Made by a program: the position numbers and the translations under genes. Of a DNA stretch of 64,000 nucleotides, positions 33,568-41,788 are shown in pieces. A model generated the notes under the pieces. The model was not told the origin of the DNA. It saw only the letters and a program-made list of their open reading frames with translations, and did not search any database. The DNA comes from Streptomyces caniferus (lineage in GTDB: Bacteria > Actinomycetota > Actinomycetes > Streptomycetales > Streptomycetaceae): assembly GCF_009811555.1 (NCBI RefSeq), contig NZ_BLIN01000003.1, forward strand, positions 372,001-436,000. Direction: 5' to 3'. Position 1 is the stretch's first letter; each line of letters opens with the position of its first letter.

Positions 33568-34470
33568 ATGGCACAACGCACCCCCTCCGGAGCAGTCCCA
33601 GGCCACCGCGGTCGCTCCGCGTCCGGCACCCGGCTGTGGACCTGGCTGATGCTCCCCGGCACCCTGTGGATGACCGGGTTCCTCATCGCCTCCCTGATCC
33701 TCGTGGCCACCCTGGCCCTGGGCACCACCGACCCCCTCGGCAACCCGCGGTTCGGGTTCAACTTCGACAACATCGCGGCGATGGCCGACCCGGCCTACCG
33801 CATCGTGCTGCTGCGCTCGCTGGGCTTCGCGCTGATCGCCTGCGTCGTCTGCCTGATCGTGGCCTATCCGGTCGCCTACACCATCGCCCTGCACGGCGGG
33901 CGGTTCAAGAACCTGCTGATCGCCGCGATCGTCGTCCCGTTCTTCGCCAACTACCTGGTGCGGATGTACGGCTGGTCGGTGGTGCTGTCCGACGGCGGCC
34001 CGGTGCTCAAGGCGCTGCGTGCGGTCGGCCTCGCCGATGCGCACACCAAGATCCTGCAGAGCGGGGTCGGCGTCATCGCCGGGCTCGTCTACGGCTTCAT
34101 CGTCTTCATGATCATCCCGCTGTTCGCCGCACTGGAGCGGATGGACCTCTCGCTGATCGAGGCGGGACGCGACCTGTACGGAGGGCCGTTGCGGACCTTC
34201 TTCTTCGTCACCCTCCCGGCGACCCGGCAGGGCGCCGCCGCGGGCGCCGTCCTGGTCTTCCTGCCCGCCATAGGCGACTTCGTGAGCGCCCAGCTGATGG
34301 GCGGGCCCGACCAGATCATGATCGGCAACCTGATCCAGGACAAGTTCTTCCAGGGCCAGAACTGGCCGCTCGGCTCCGCCCTCACCATGCTGATGATGGC
34401 GGTGCTCTTCATCGGGATGCTCGGCTATCTGCGGCGCACCCGCAAGGACGAGGCGGAGGCCGCCCGATGA
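33568..34470 (+). CDS. PotB-type ABC permease
   Basis: A 300-aa inner-membrane protein with six or so hydrophobic helices and the EAA loop IEAGRDLYGGPLRTFFFVTLPATRQG near residues 192-217. It forms the first half of the permease channel with the next gene. It starts 1 nt after the binding-protein stop and shares ATGA with the next gene, so the four transporter genes are translated as a unit. Confidence 0.92.
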   Translation: MAQRTPSGAVPGHRGRSASGTRLWTWLMLPGTLWMTGFLIASLILVATLALGTTDPLGNPRFGFNFDNIAAMADPAYRIVLLRSLGFALIACVVCLIVAYPVAYTIALHGGRFKNLLIAAIVVPFFANYLVRMYGWSVVLSDGGPVLKALRAVGLADAHTKILQSGVGVIAGLVYGFIVFMIIPLFAALERMDLSLIEAGRDLYGGPLRTFFFVTLPATRQGAAAGAVLVFLPAIGDFVSAQLMGGPDQIMIGNLIQDKFFQGQNWPLGSALTMLMMAVLFIGMLGYLRRTRKDEAEAAR

Positions 34471-35312
34471 CGCTCCGCACCCCGCACCGCCGGCACCGCC
34501 GCGGCACCGACCGCAGGCCCCGGGTCGCCCTCACCGTCACCACCCTCTTCTTCCTCCTCCTCTACCTCCCCATCGCGGTGGTCGTCCTCTTCTCCTTCAA
34601 CGGCCAGAAGTCGCTCACCGTCTTCAAGGGCTTCAGCCTCCGCTGGTACACCGCCTTCTTCCACGACAACGTGCTGATCGAGTCGCTCGGCATGAGCCTG
34701 CGGGTCTCGCTGGTGGCCATGGCGGGGTCGGTGATCCTGGGCGTGGCACTGGCGTTGGGGCTGGTGCGCTGCCGTACCCGGCTCGGCTCGCTGGCCGGTC
34801 TGATCATGCTGGTCCCGCTGATCACCCCGGAGATCGTCACCGGGGTCGCCGCGATGCTGCTCTTCAAGGGCATGGACATCACGCTCTCCTCCGGCACCGT
34901 GATGCTCGCCGAGATCACCTTCTCCATCTCCTATGTGACGGTGATCCTGCGCTCGCGGATCGCCGCCCTCAACCCGGAGGTCGAGGAGGCCGCGATGGAC
35001 CTCGGGGCCACCCGCTGGCAGGCGCTGCGGCTGGTCACCCTGCCGGCGCTGCTGCCCAGCATCCTGGCCTCCGCGGTGCTCGTCTTCGCCCTGGTCTTCG
35101 ACGACTTCGTGCTGGCCTACTTCACCACCGGTGTGGACCCGCAGCCGCTGTCCGTCCGTATCTACTCGGCGATCCGGTTCGGCGTACAGCCCACCATCAA
35201 CGCGGTCGGCACGCTGATGCTCATCGGCTCCATCGGCCTCATCGGGCTCGCCCTGGCCATCCCGCGTCTGTTCGGCCGCCGCGGTGGCCTCGATCTGCTC
35301 TCCGGGAAGTGA
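34467..35312 (+). CDS. PotC-type ABC permease
   Basis: A 281-aa permease, the second transmembrane subunit. It has an Arg-rich cytosolic N-terminus, about six hydrophobic helices and the EAA motif EEAAMDLGATRWQALRLVTLPALLPS. The start ATG overlaps the preceding stop by 4 bp. Confidence 0.92.
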   Translation: MTLRTPHRRHRRGTDRRPRVALTVTTLFFLLLYLPIAVVVLFSFNGQKSLTVFKGFSLRWYTAFFHDNVLIESLGMSLRVSLVAMAGSVILGVALALGLVRCRTRLGSLAGLIMLVPLITPEIVTGVAAMLLFKGMDITLSSGTVMLAEITFSISYVTVILRSRIAALNPEVEEAAMDLGATRWQALRLVTLPALLPSILASAVLVFALVFDDFVLAYFTTGVDPQPLSVRIYSAIRFGVQPTINAVGTLMLIGSIGLIGLALAIPRLFGRRGGLDLLSGK

Positions 35313-35317
35313 CACCC

Positions 35318-36427
35318 ATGACCTCCTCCGACGCCCCCTCCCCCGGCGCGGCCCCGGCCGGCGAGGCGCCCGCCGTCCGGCTCGACCACATCAGCAAGAA
35401 CTACGGCGGTTCCTACGCGGTGCAGGACCTCTCCCTGGACATCGCACCCGGCGAGTTCTTCTCCCTGCTGGGCCCGTCCGGCTGCGGCAAGACCACCTCG
35501 CTGCGGATGATCGGCGGCTTCACCGACCCCACCGCGGGCACCATCCTGCTCAGCGGGGAGGACGTGACCGCGCTCCCGCCGGACAAGCGCAGCGTCAATA
35601 CGGTCTTCCAGAGCTACGCCCTCTTCGACCACCTCTCGGTGGCCGACAATGTGGCCTTCGGCCTCAAGCGCAAGGGCGTCGGCCGGGCCGAGATCCGCGA
35701 ACGGGTCGGCACCATGCTCGACCGGGTGCAGCTCGGCGGTCTCGGCGACCGCAAGCCCGGCACGCTCTCCGGCGGGCAGCGGCAGCGCGTGGCGCTGGCC
35801 CGTGCCCTGGTCAACCGGCCCCAGGTGCTGCTGCTCGACGAGCCGCTGGCGGCGCTCGACCTCAAGCTCCGGCGGCGGATGCAGGTGGAGCTCAAGCAGA
35901 TCCAGCGCGAGGTCGGCATCACCTTCGTCTTCGTCACCCATGACCAGGACGAGGCGCTGACCATGTCGGACCGGGTGGCGGTGATGAACGAGGGCCATGT
36001 CGAACAGTGCGGGACCCCGGAGGACGTCTACGAACGCCCCGCGAGCCGTTTCGTGGCGTCCTTCATGGGGACCTCCAACCTGGTCCCCGGCACCTACCGC
36101 GACGGGCGGGTCGTCCTCGACTGCGGCCCGGCGCTGCCGGTCGGCGACCGCCACGGCATCGCCGACGGCAGCAGCGTCAGCCTGTCGATCCGGCCCGAGA
36201 AGATCTGGCTCTCCGACTTCGAACCGGGCATGGCGCTGGTGCAGGGCGTGGTCCGGGAGACCGTCTACTCCGGCCCCACCACCACCTACCTGATCGAACT
36301 CGCCCCCGGCGTCACCGTCTCCGTACTGGAGCAGAACACCGACCGCTCGCGCATGGAGGACCGCTGGAGCGGCGGCGAGAGCGTGGAGATCGGCTGGAAG
36401 CCCGAGCACTGCCTGGTCCTGGACTAG
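35318..36427 (+). CDS. PotA-type ABC ATPase
   Basis: A 369-aa ATPase with Walker A (GPSGCGKTT), Q-loop (VFQSYALF), signature LSGGQRQR, Walker B (VLLLDEP) and H-loop THDQDEA, then a TOBE-type regulatory domain from about residue 250. It drives the PotBC-like channel. ATG 35318 has GGGAAGTG upstream; a GTG at 35309 overlapping the previous stop is an alternative. Its own TAG stop is provided by the left end of the palindromic element at 36424, as in the DCC gene at 3652. Confidence 0.92.
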   Translation: MTSSDAPSPGAAPAGEAPAVRLDHISKNYGGSYAVQDLSLDIAPGEFFSLLGPSGCGKTTSLRMIGGFTDPTAGTILLSGEDVTALPPDKRSVNTVFQSYALFDHLSVADNVAFGLKRKGVGRAEIRERVGTMLDRVQLGGLGDRKPGTLSGGQRQRVALARALVNRPQVLLLDEPLAALDLKLRRRMQVELKQIQREVGITFVFVTHDQDEALTMSDRVAVMNEGHVEQCGTPEDVYERPASRFVASFMGTSNLVPGTYRDGRVVLDCGPALPVGDRHGIADGSSVSLSIRPEKIWLSDFEPGMALVQGVVRETVYSGPTTTYLIELAPGVTVSVLEQNTDRSRMEDRWSGGESVEIGWKPEHCLVLD

Positions 36428-36496
36428 GGCGTGTCCGCAAAGTCCCGTCGTCCGCCCGGAGCGCGAGCCAGGCGGGACTTCGCGGACACGCCTTAG
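36424..36496. repeat. 73-bp palindromic element, copy B
   Basis: Arms 36424-36447 and 36473-36496 are 24 nt each and pair at 22 positions plus one G-T pair. The 25-nt loop begins TCGTCCGCCCG and ends CAGG. Compared with copy A at 3649-3716, arm ends (CTAGGGC) and bases (AGTCCCG) are conserved while five middle positions differ, and each change is matched in the opposite arm. It lies between the ATPase and amine oxidase genes, so it may reduce transcription into the latter. Confidence 0.8.
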
Positions 36497-36579
36497 GGCG
36501 TCTCCGCCCCGGCACCGATCCCCGACCGGGCACTGGTGTGCCCCCAGCCGCCCGCCGACAGCAAAGGAAACGCTCCCCC

Positions 36580-37893
36580 ATGAACCACGATGTGATCGTG
36601 CTCGGTGCCGGGCTCGCCGGCCTCGCCGCGGCGCGGGACCTGAGCGCGGCCGGCGCCGACGTCCTCGTCCTCGAAGCCCGCGACCGGGTCGGCGGACGCG
36701 TCGAGCAGGCCGTGCTGCCCGACGGCCGGCTGGTCCAGCTCGGCGGAGAGGTGGTCGGCCGGGCCCACACCGCCTACCTCGACCTCGCCGCCGAGCTCGG
36801 CCTGACCCTGATTCCCAGTTATGTCGCCGAGCCCGGACGGATGGCACGGGCCACCGCGGAAGGGGTCTCGGCCGGCGACCCGCCGCACTGGTTCGGCCCC
36901 GGCGACGAGGCCTGCCACCGGAAGGTCACCGACGCCTTCGTCGCGCTGGCCCGGACCGTCGACCCCGAGGACCCGTGGTCCCATCCGCATGCGGCGACCC
37001 TCGACCGCCTGTCCGTCGGTGCCTGGCTGCGCGGCGAAGGCGCGAGCCCGGCCGTCGTACGGCTCTGGGAGATCGGCCAACTCGCCCTGGCCAGCGGTTC
37101 CTACGAGCGCACCTCCCTGCTCGCCGCGCTGCGCAAGCACGCCGCGGTCCCCGGGGACGACCCCTACGCCTACGAGGACTGGGAGGGCCTGCGCGTCGCC
37201 GAGGGCTCGGCGACGGTGGCGCTGCGCATGGCCGCCGAGCTCGGCCGGCGCATCCGGCTCGAAGCGGTCGTCGAGGAGGTGGCGGTGCGACCGGGCGGCT
37301 GCCGCGTACGGCTGGCGACCGGGGAGGTCCTGACGGCGGATGCCGTGGTCAGCGCCCTGCCGGTCGGTCCGCTGCGCTCGGTCGCGCTCACCGGCGTCTC
37401 CGAGGCCCGGCTCGCCTCGCTGCACCGCCAGCGGCAGGCCGTCGCGGCCAAGTTCGCCGCGGCCTACGACAAGCCCTTCTGGCGCAGCCTCGACCTCAAC
37501 GGTCTCTCCGAATGCGAGGGCGTGCTCGGCAGCACCTGGCCGCAGAGCGAGGGCATCCTCTCCGCACTGATCCCTCCGGAGCGCTACGGCGTCCTGCTGG
37601 GCATGCCCGCCCCGGTCCGGGACCACGAGCTGCTCGCGGACGTGGCCCGGCTCTACGGCGCCGAGGCCTTCCAGCCGTTCACGTCGTATCTGCGGCTGTG
37701 GGGCACCGATCCCTGGACCCAGGGGTACGTCACCCAGTGGAACCCCGGCGACGTCATGGCGGTCGGCCCGCTGCACGGCTCGCACGAACCGCCCTTCTAC
37801 GTCTGCGGATCCGACCAGTGGGTCGCGGGCTATATGGAGGGCGCGGTGCGCACCGGCCGCGACGCGGCGCGGGAGGTGCTCCGTCATGGCTGA
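36580..37893 (+). CDS. Flavin-containing amine oxidase
   Basis: A 437-aa FAD enzyme of the monoamine/putrescine oxidase family. The dinucleotide motif VIVLGAGLAGLAAARDL at residues 5-21, LEARDRVGGRV at about 34-44, and the C-terminal FAD-contact GYMEGAVRTGRDAAREV are present. It would oxidise an amine to an aldehyde with release of ammonia or amine and H2O2. The gene after it encodes an aldehyde dehydrogenase, fitting a two-step amine-to-acid route. GCAAAGGAAA lies 10-15 bases before ATG 36580. Confidence 0.9.
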   Translation: MNHDVIVLGAGLAGLAAARDLSAAGADVLVLEARDRVGGRVEQAVLPDGRLVQLGGEVVGRAHTAYLDLAAELGLTLIPSYVAEPGRMARATAEGVSAGDPPHWFGPGDEACHRKVTDAFVALARTVDPEDPWSHPHAATLDRLSVGAWLRGEGASPAVVRLWEIGQLALASGSYERTSLLAALRKHAAVPGDDPYAYEDWEGLRVAEGSATVALRMAAELGRRIRLEAVVEEVAVRPGGCRVRLATGEVLTADAVVSALPVGPLRSVALTGVSEARLASLHRQRQAVAAKFAAAYDKPFWRSLDLNGLSECEGVLGSTWPQSEGILSALIPPERYGVLLGMPAPVRDHELLADVARLYGAEAFQPFTSYLRLWGTDPWTQGYVTQWNPGDVMAVGPLHGSHEPPFYVCGSDQWVAGYMEGAVRTGRDAAREVLRHG

Positions 37894-39318
37894 GCACACC
37901 CACCCCGCCCCGGTCCGCAATCACCTCGCGGGGACGGACCGCCCGGCGGCCTCCGGCGCGACGATGGACCTGGTGAACCCCGCCACCGGCGAGGTGCACC
38001 GCAGTGCCCCGCGCTCCGGCCCGGCCGACACCGACGCGGCCTGCGCCGCCGCGGAGAGCGCCCTCGTCCGCTGGTCGGCGACACCCCCGCCGAACGGCAG
38101 CAGGCGCTGCTGCGGATCGCCGACGCGGTCGAGGCGCACGCCGACGCCCTGGTGGCCGCCGAGGTCGGGGACACCGGCAAACCGCCGGAGCAGTTCCGCA
38201 TCGAGGAACTGCCCGCCGTCATCGACACGTTCCGCTATTTCGCGGGGGCGGCGCGCAATCTTCCCGGGGCGGCCGCCGCCGAGTACACCGAGGGCCGCAC
38301 CTCCGTGCTGCGCCGCGAACCGGTCGGCGTCTGCGCCCAGATCACCCCCTGGAACTACCCGCTGATGATGGCCGCGTGGAAGATCGCCCCGGCGCTCGCG
38401 GCGGGCAACACCACCGTCCTCAAGCCCGCCGACACCACCCCCGCCTCCGCCGCGCTGCTCGCCCGGATCGCCGCCGAGCAGTTGCCGTCCGGCGTGCTCA
38501 ACGTGCTCTGCGGGGACCGCGACACCGGGCGGTCCCTGACCACGCACCCGGTGCCCCGGCTCGTCGCCGTCACCGGCAGCGTCCGGGCCGGGCGGGAGAT
38601 CGCCGCCACCGCCGCGGCGGACCTGAAACGGGTGCACCTGGAGCTGGGCGGCAACGCGCCGGTCCTCGTCCATGAGGACGTGGACGTCGAAGCCACCGCG
38701 GCCGAACTCGCGGTCGTGGCGTACTACAACGCCGGCCAGGACTGCACCGCGCCCACCCGCTTTCTGGTGCACCACCGCCGCTACGACGCCTTCGTGACCG
38801 CGTTCGCGGCGGCCGCGCACCGACTGCGGACCGGGCCGCCCGACGATCCGGCCGCCGACTACGGTCCGCTCAACAGCGCTGCCCAACTCGCCTCCGTACA
38901 GGGCTTGTTGAGCCGTCTGCCCGACCACGCCGAGGTGGTGACGGGGGGTACGGCGCCGGAGCGCCCCGGCTGGTTCCACTCCCCCACGGTCGTCGCCGGG
39001 GTGCGCCAGGGCGACGAGATCGTGCAGGAGGAGATCTTCGGCCCGGTCGTCACCGTGCAGCCCTTCACCGACGAGGCCGAGGCGCTCCGGCTGGCGAACG
39101 GGGTCCGGTTCGGGCTGGCGGCGAGCGTGTGGACCCACGACCATGCGCGCGCCATGCGGGCCACCCGTGCGCTGCACACCGGGATCGTCTGGGTGAACAC
39201 CCATGGCACGACGGTGTCGGAGATGCCGCACGGCGGGGTCAAGCACTCCGGCTACGGCAGCGATCTGTCCCTCGCGGGCCTGTTGGACTACACCCAGGTC
39301 AAGCACGTCATGCTGTGA
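37886..39318 (+). pseudogene. Aldehyde dehydrogenase (betaine/aminobutyraldehyde type), frameshifted
   Basis: The start ATG overlaps the amine oxidase stop by 8 bp and the first 66 codons are in one frame (NPATGEVHRSAP...ALVRWSATP). The rest continues in the -1 frame: ERQQALLRIADAVEAHADAL, then ITPWNYPLMMAAWKIAPALAAGN, GSVRAGREIA, LELGGNAP with the catalytic Glu, NAGQDCTAPTR with the catalytic Cys, and the C-terminal GGVKHSGYGSDLS. The switch falls at or next to a C5 run at 38084-38088, consistent with loss of one base. All catalytic parts are otherwise intact, so it is a recent mutation, a sequencing error or, less likely, a programmed shift. Confidence 0.8.
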
Positions 39319-39370
39319 GGCGGCTGCCGGGCGGAGGCCGGGACGGAGCCGGCAGGGCGGCCCGCGGCGC

Positions 39371-40285
39371 TCAGGTGTCCGCGGTGCCGGGCTCCGTCCC
39401 GGTGTCGCGGGCGGCGGCGTGTTCCGTGCCCTGAGCGCCGGTCAGGTCCCGGGCCAGCGCGACGCGGGAGAGCAGCATGGCGCCCCACAGAACCAGCGCG
39501 ATGCCCAGGCACTCGGGCAGCAGCCACCAGCCGGTCCGCACCCGTTCGTCGAAGAGGGTGACGCCCAGCGACAGGCTCACCAGCGCGTCCCCGAGGGTGA
39601 GGACCGGCTGCGAGGCGGTCAGCGGGCCCGACTGCATGGCGTTCTCCAGCAGGAAGAGGGCCATCACCCCTACGGCGGCGAAGCCGTAGGTCTGCCAGGT
39701 GGTGAAGAACGCGACGGGGCCGCCGGTCTGCCAGGCGTGGGTGGCGTCCTTCATCAGCGCCGCGGTGAGCGCGTAGGCGACCGCGGTGGCCCCGGCGAAG
39801 CAGGCCGCCCGTACGCCGCCCGCTCCCCGGCGGAGCGCCGCACCGACCGCCGCGGCGATCACCACCGCGCAGACCACGAGGGCCGGGACCCAGCGGCCGA
39901 ACGGGGCGTGGGTGGTGCCGATGGTGGGCGCGGCGGCCGCGAGGGCACAGCCGAGTCCGACGACCAGCAGTACCACGCCGGTCCAGCCCGAGCGGGAGAT
40001 CCGTCCGCCGAGGATGACCCGTCCGAAGAGCAGGGCGAGGGGCAGTTCGAGGACGAAGAGGGGCTGTACCACCGACAGCGCCCCTTGTGAGAGCGCCAGC
40101 GCCTGGAAGCAGGCCGCGGCGATGACCGCGAGCATCCCGCCGAGCCAGACGGCACGGTGCAGGAGATCGACGAGCAGACCGAGGCGCAGCCCGGCGGACA
40201 GCGGGACCGTACGGGCCGCGCGGCGCTGCAGCACCGTGGCCAGCGCATTGCTGGCCGCCGCGAGCAGTGCGAACAGTACGGCCAT
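39371..40285 (-). CDS. DMT-superfamily transporter
   Basis: A 304-aa protein with about nine or ten hydrophobic helices. MAVLFALLAAASNALATVLQRRAAR and the GALSVVQPLFVLELPLALLFG loop match EamA/NIPA-like members of the drug/metabolite transporter superfamily common in actinobacteria. The substrate is unknown. Ribosome site GAGGAGG lies nine bases before ATG 40285. It converges on the aldehyde dehydrogenase gene with a 52-bp gap and diverges from the GntR gene. Confidence 0.82.
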   Translation of the reverse strand: MAVLFALLAAASNALATVLQRRAARTVPLSAGLRLGLLVDLLHRAVWLGGMLAVIAAACFQALALSQGALSVVQPLFVLELPLALLFGRVILGGRISRSGWTGVVLLVVGLGCALAAAAPTIGTTHAPFGRWVPALVVCAVVIAAAVGAALRRGAGGVRAACFAGATAVAYALTAALMKDATHAWQTGGPVAFFTTWQTYGFAAVGVMALFLLENAMQSGPLTASQPVLTLGDALVSLSLGVTLFDERVRTGWWLLPECLGIALVLWGAMLLSRVALARDLTGAQGTEHAAARDTGTEPGTADT

Positions 40286-40710
40286 GCGCCCACCTCCTCG
40301 TCGGCCGCTCCGGCACCGGGGGGGCCGGCCGCCGGTGGCCGGGCGGTGCGGGGCGGCGCTGTACGGGGGCGACGCTATCCGCCGGGCGCCCGGACGGCCC
40401 GGCGACACGGGCTCCGGAGGGCCGCATTCGATGAGCCGGAGGGTCGCCTCCGGGGCGGCGGGCGCTGTGTCCGGGGCAGCGAGGTGTCAGGCCGGGGCGG
40501 CCAGGACGTCGGATCCGAACCGGCGGGGGCGTCGGGCCCGGGAAGGTGCCGGGAGGGCGTCACGGAGCGGCGAAGAGTGCCGCTTCCGGAGTGGCAGATC
40601 TTGCCGCCGCGGCGCCTGATCCGCAGGTCACAGCGGTGGCGCGGGCGGCGGCAGGTGGCGCAATACTGCGGCAACACCACGGGCCGGATCCCCTCGGTAT
40701 GGTCCGTCGC
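40286..40710. promoter_or_regulatory. 425-bp divergent intergenic region
   Basis: No credible gene is present. It must hold the promoters for the DMT transporter and the GntR-ferredoxin operon. A TATGGT -10-like box lies 7 bp before the GntR ATG (about 40698-40703), and there is no ribosome site, so the GntR mRNA may be leaderless. Confidence 0.4.
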
Positions 40711-41481
40711 ATGCCAGCCGAACGCACCCGCCAGCACACGACACCGGTCGCCGCGGCCCGCCGCCGCCGGCTCCGCGCGGACCGCGCCCGGCAGCTCGCC
40801 GACCTGCTGCGGCACCAGGTGCTCGGGGGCCGCTTCCCTGAGGGTGTGCTGCCGCACGAGGAGGTGATCGGCGCCGACTACGGCGTCTCCCGCAACACCG
40901 TCCGCCAGGCCCTCGACCTGCTGCGCGCCGAACAGCTCGTGGCGCGCCAGCCGGGTGTGGGCACGGTGGTGGTGGGCCACAAGTACCCGCATGCGCTCGA
41001 CCGGTTGATGGGTCTGGCCGAGACCCTGCACTCGCACGGGCGGGTCACCAACGAGGTGCGCACCATCAGCCCGGTCGCCGCACCGGCCCCGGTGGCGGAC
41101 CGGCTGCGGCTCCCCCCGCGCAGCGATGTGCTCTATGTGGAACGGCTGCGCAGGCTCGACGGCCTGCCCCTCTCCCTGGACCTCACCTACCTCCCGATGG
41201 ACATCGGACTGCCCCTGCTCGACGCCGATCTGGAGAACAACGACGTGTTCCGGCTGATCGAGGAGAGCGCCGGACAGCCGCTGGGCACCGCGGAGATCAC
41301 CCTGGAGGCCGTCAACGCCGATGCGCACTCGGCCGCCGTACTGGAGGCGCCGCGCGGCACGGCCGTGCTGATGCTCGAACGCCTCACCCATCTCGCCGAC
41401 GGCTCCCCCGTGGACCTGGAGTTCATCCGCTTCCGCGGCGACCGCCTCACCATGCGGGGCCTGCTGCACCGCACGCTCTGA
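40711..41481 (+). CDS. GntR/HutC-family regulator (UTRA domain)
   Basis: A 256-aa regulator. The winged helix at about 25-90 (RARQLADLLRHQVLGGRFPEGVLPHEEVIGADYGVSRNTVRQALDLLRAEQLVARQPGVGT) precedes a UTRA effector domain (about 105-255, SDVLYVERLRRLDGLPLSLDLTYLP). It is the first gene before the AprB-like ferredoxin, 66 bp apart and on the same strand, and likely regulates the whole five-gene downstream system in response to a small ligand, perhaps its transported substrate. Confidence 0.9.
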   Translation: MPAERTRQHTTPVAAARRRRLRADRARQLADLLRHQVLGGRFPEGVLPHEEVIGADYGVSRNTVRQALDLLRAEQLVARQPGVGTVVVGHKYPHALDRLMGLAETLHSHGRVTNEVRTISPVAAPAPVADRLRLPPRSDVLYVERLRRLDGLPLSLDLTYLPMDIGLPLLDADLENNDVFRLIEESAGQPLGTAEITLEAVNADAHSAAVLEAPRGTAVLMLERLTHLADGSPVDLEFIRFRGDRLTMRGLLHRTL

Positions 41482-41547
41482 GCCCCTCGCCCGCACCTGC
41501 CCGCCTCCCGACCGCTTCCCCTGCCCCGCCCTGCCCTGGAGACCGCC

Positions 41548-41775
41548 ATGCCTCTTGCGCCCCAACGCGCCGACGTGCCCGTGACCATCGACGAGTCCCG
41601 GTGCATCGACGGCTGCACCCTGTGCGTCGACATGTGCCCGCTGGACTCGCTCGCCATCGATCCGGCGAGCAACAAGGCGTACATGCACGTCGACGAGTGC
41701 TGGTACTGCGGGCCGTGCGCCGCGCGCTGTCCCACCGGTGCGGTCACGGTGAACATGCCCTATTTGTTGCGATGA
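41548..41775 (+). CDS. AprB-like 2x[4Fe-4S] ferredoxin
   Basis: A 75-aa ferredoxin with eight cysteines: C19, C23, C26, C30-Pro and C51, C54, C57, C61-Pro. The pattern of residues between the clusters (CVDMCPLDSLAID, then AYMHVDECWYCGPCAARCP) closely follows the N-terminal half of the beta subunit of dissimilatory adenylylsulfate reductase, rather than ordinary clostridial ferredoxins. Its C-terminal extension is missing. With the AprA-like flavoprotein of this operon it probably forms a flavin/iron-sulfur redox pair. The binding-protein gene follows after 13 bp. Confidence 0.88.
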   Translation: MPLAPQRADVPVTIDESRCIDGCTLCVDMCPLDSLAIDPASNKAYMHVDECWYCGPCAARCPTGAVTVNMPYLLR

Positions 41776-41788
41776 GAGGCCCCCGTTC

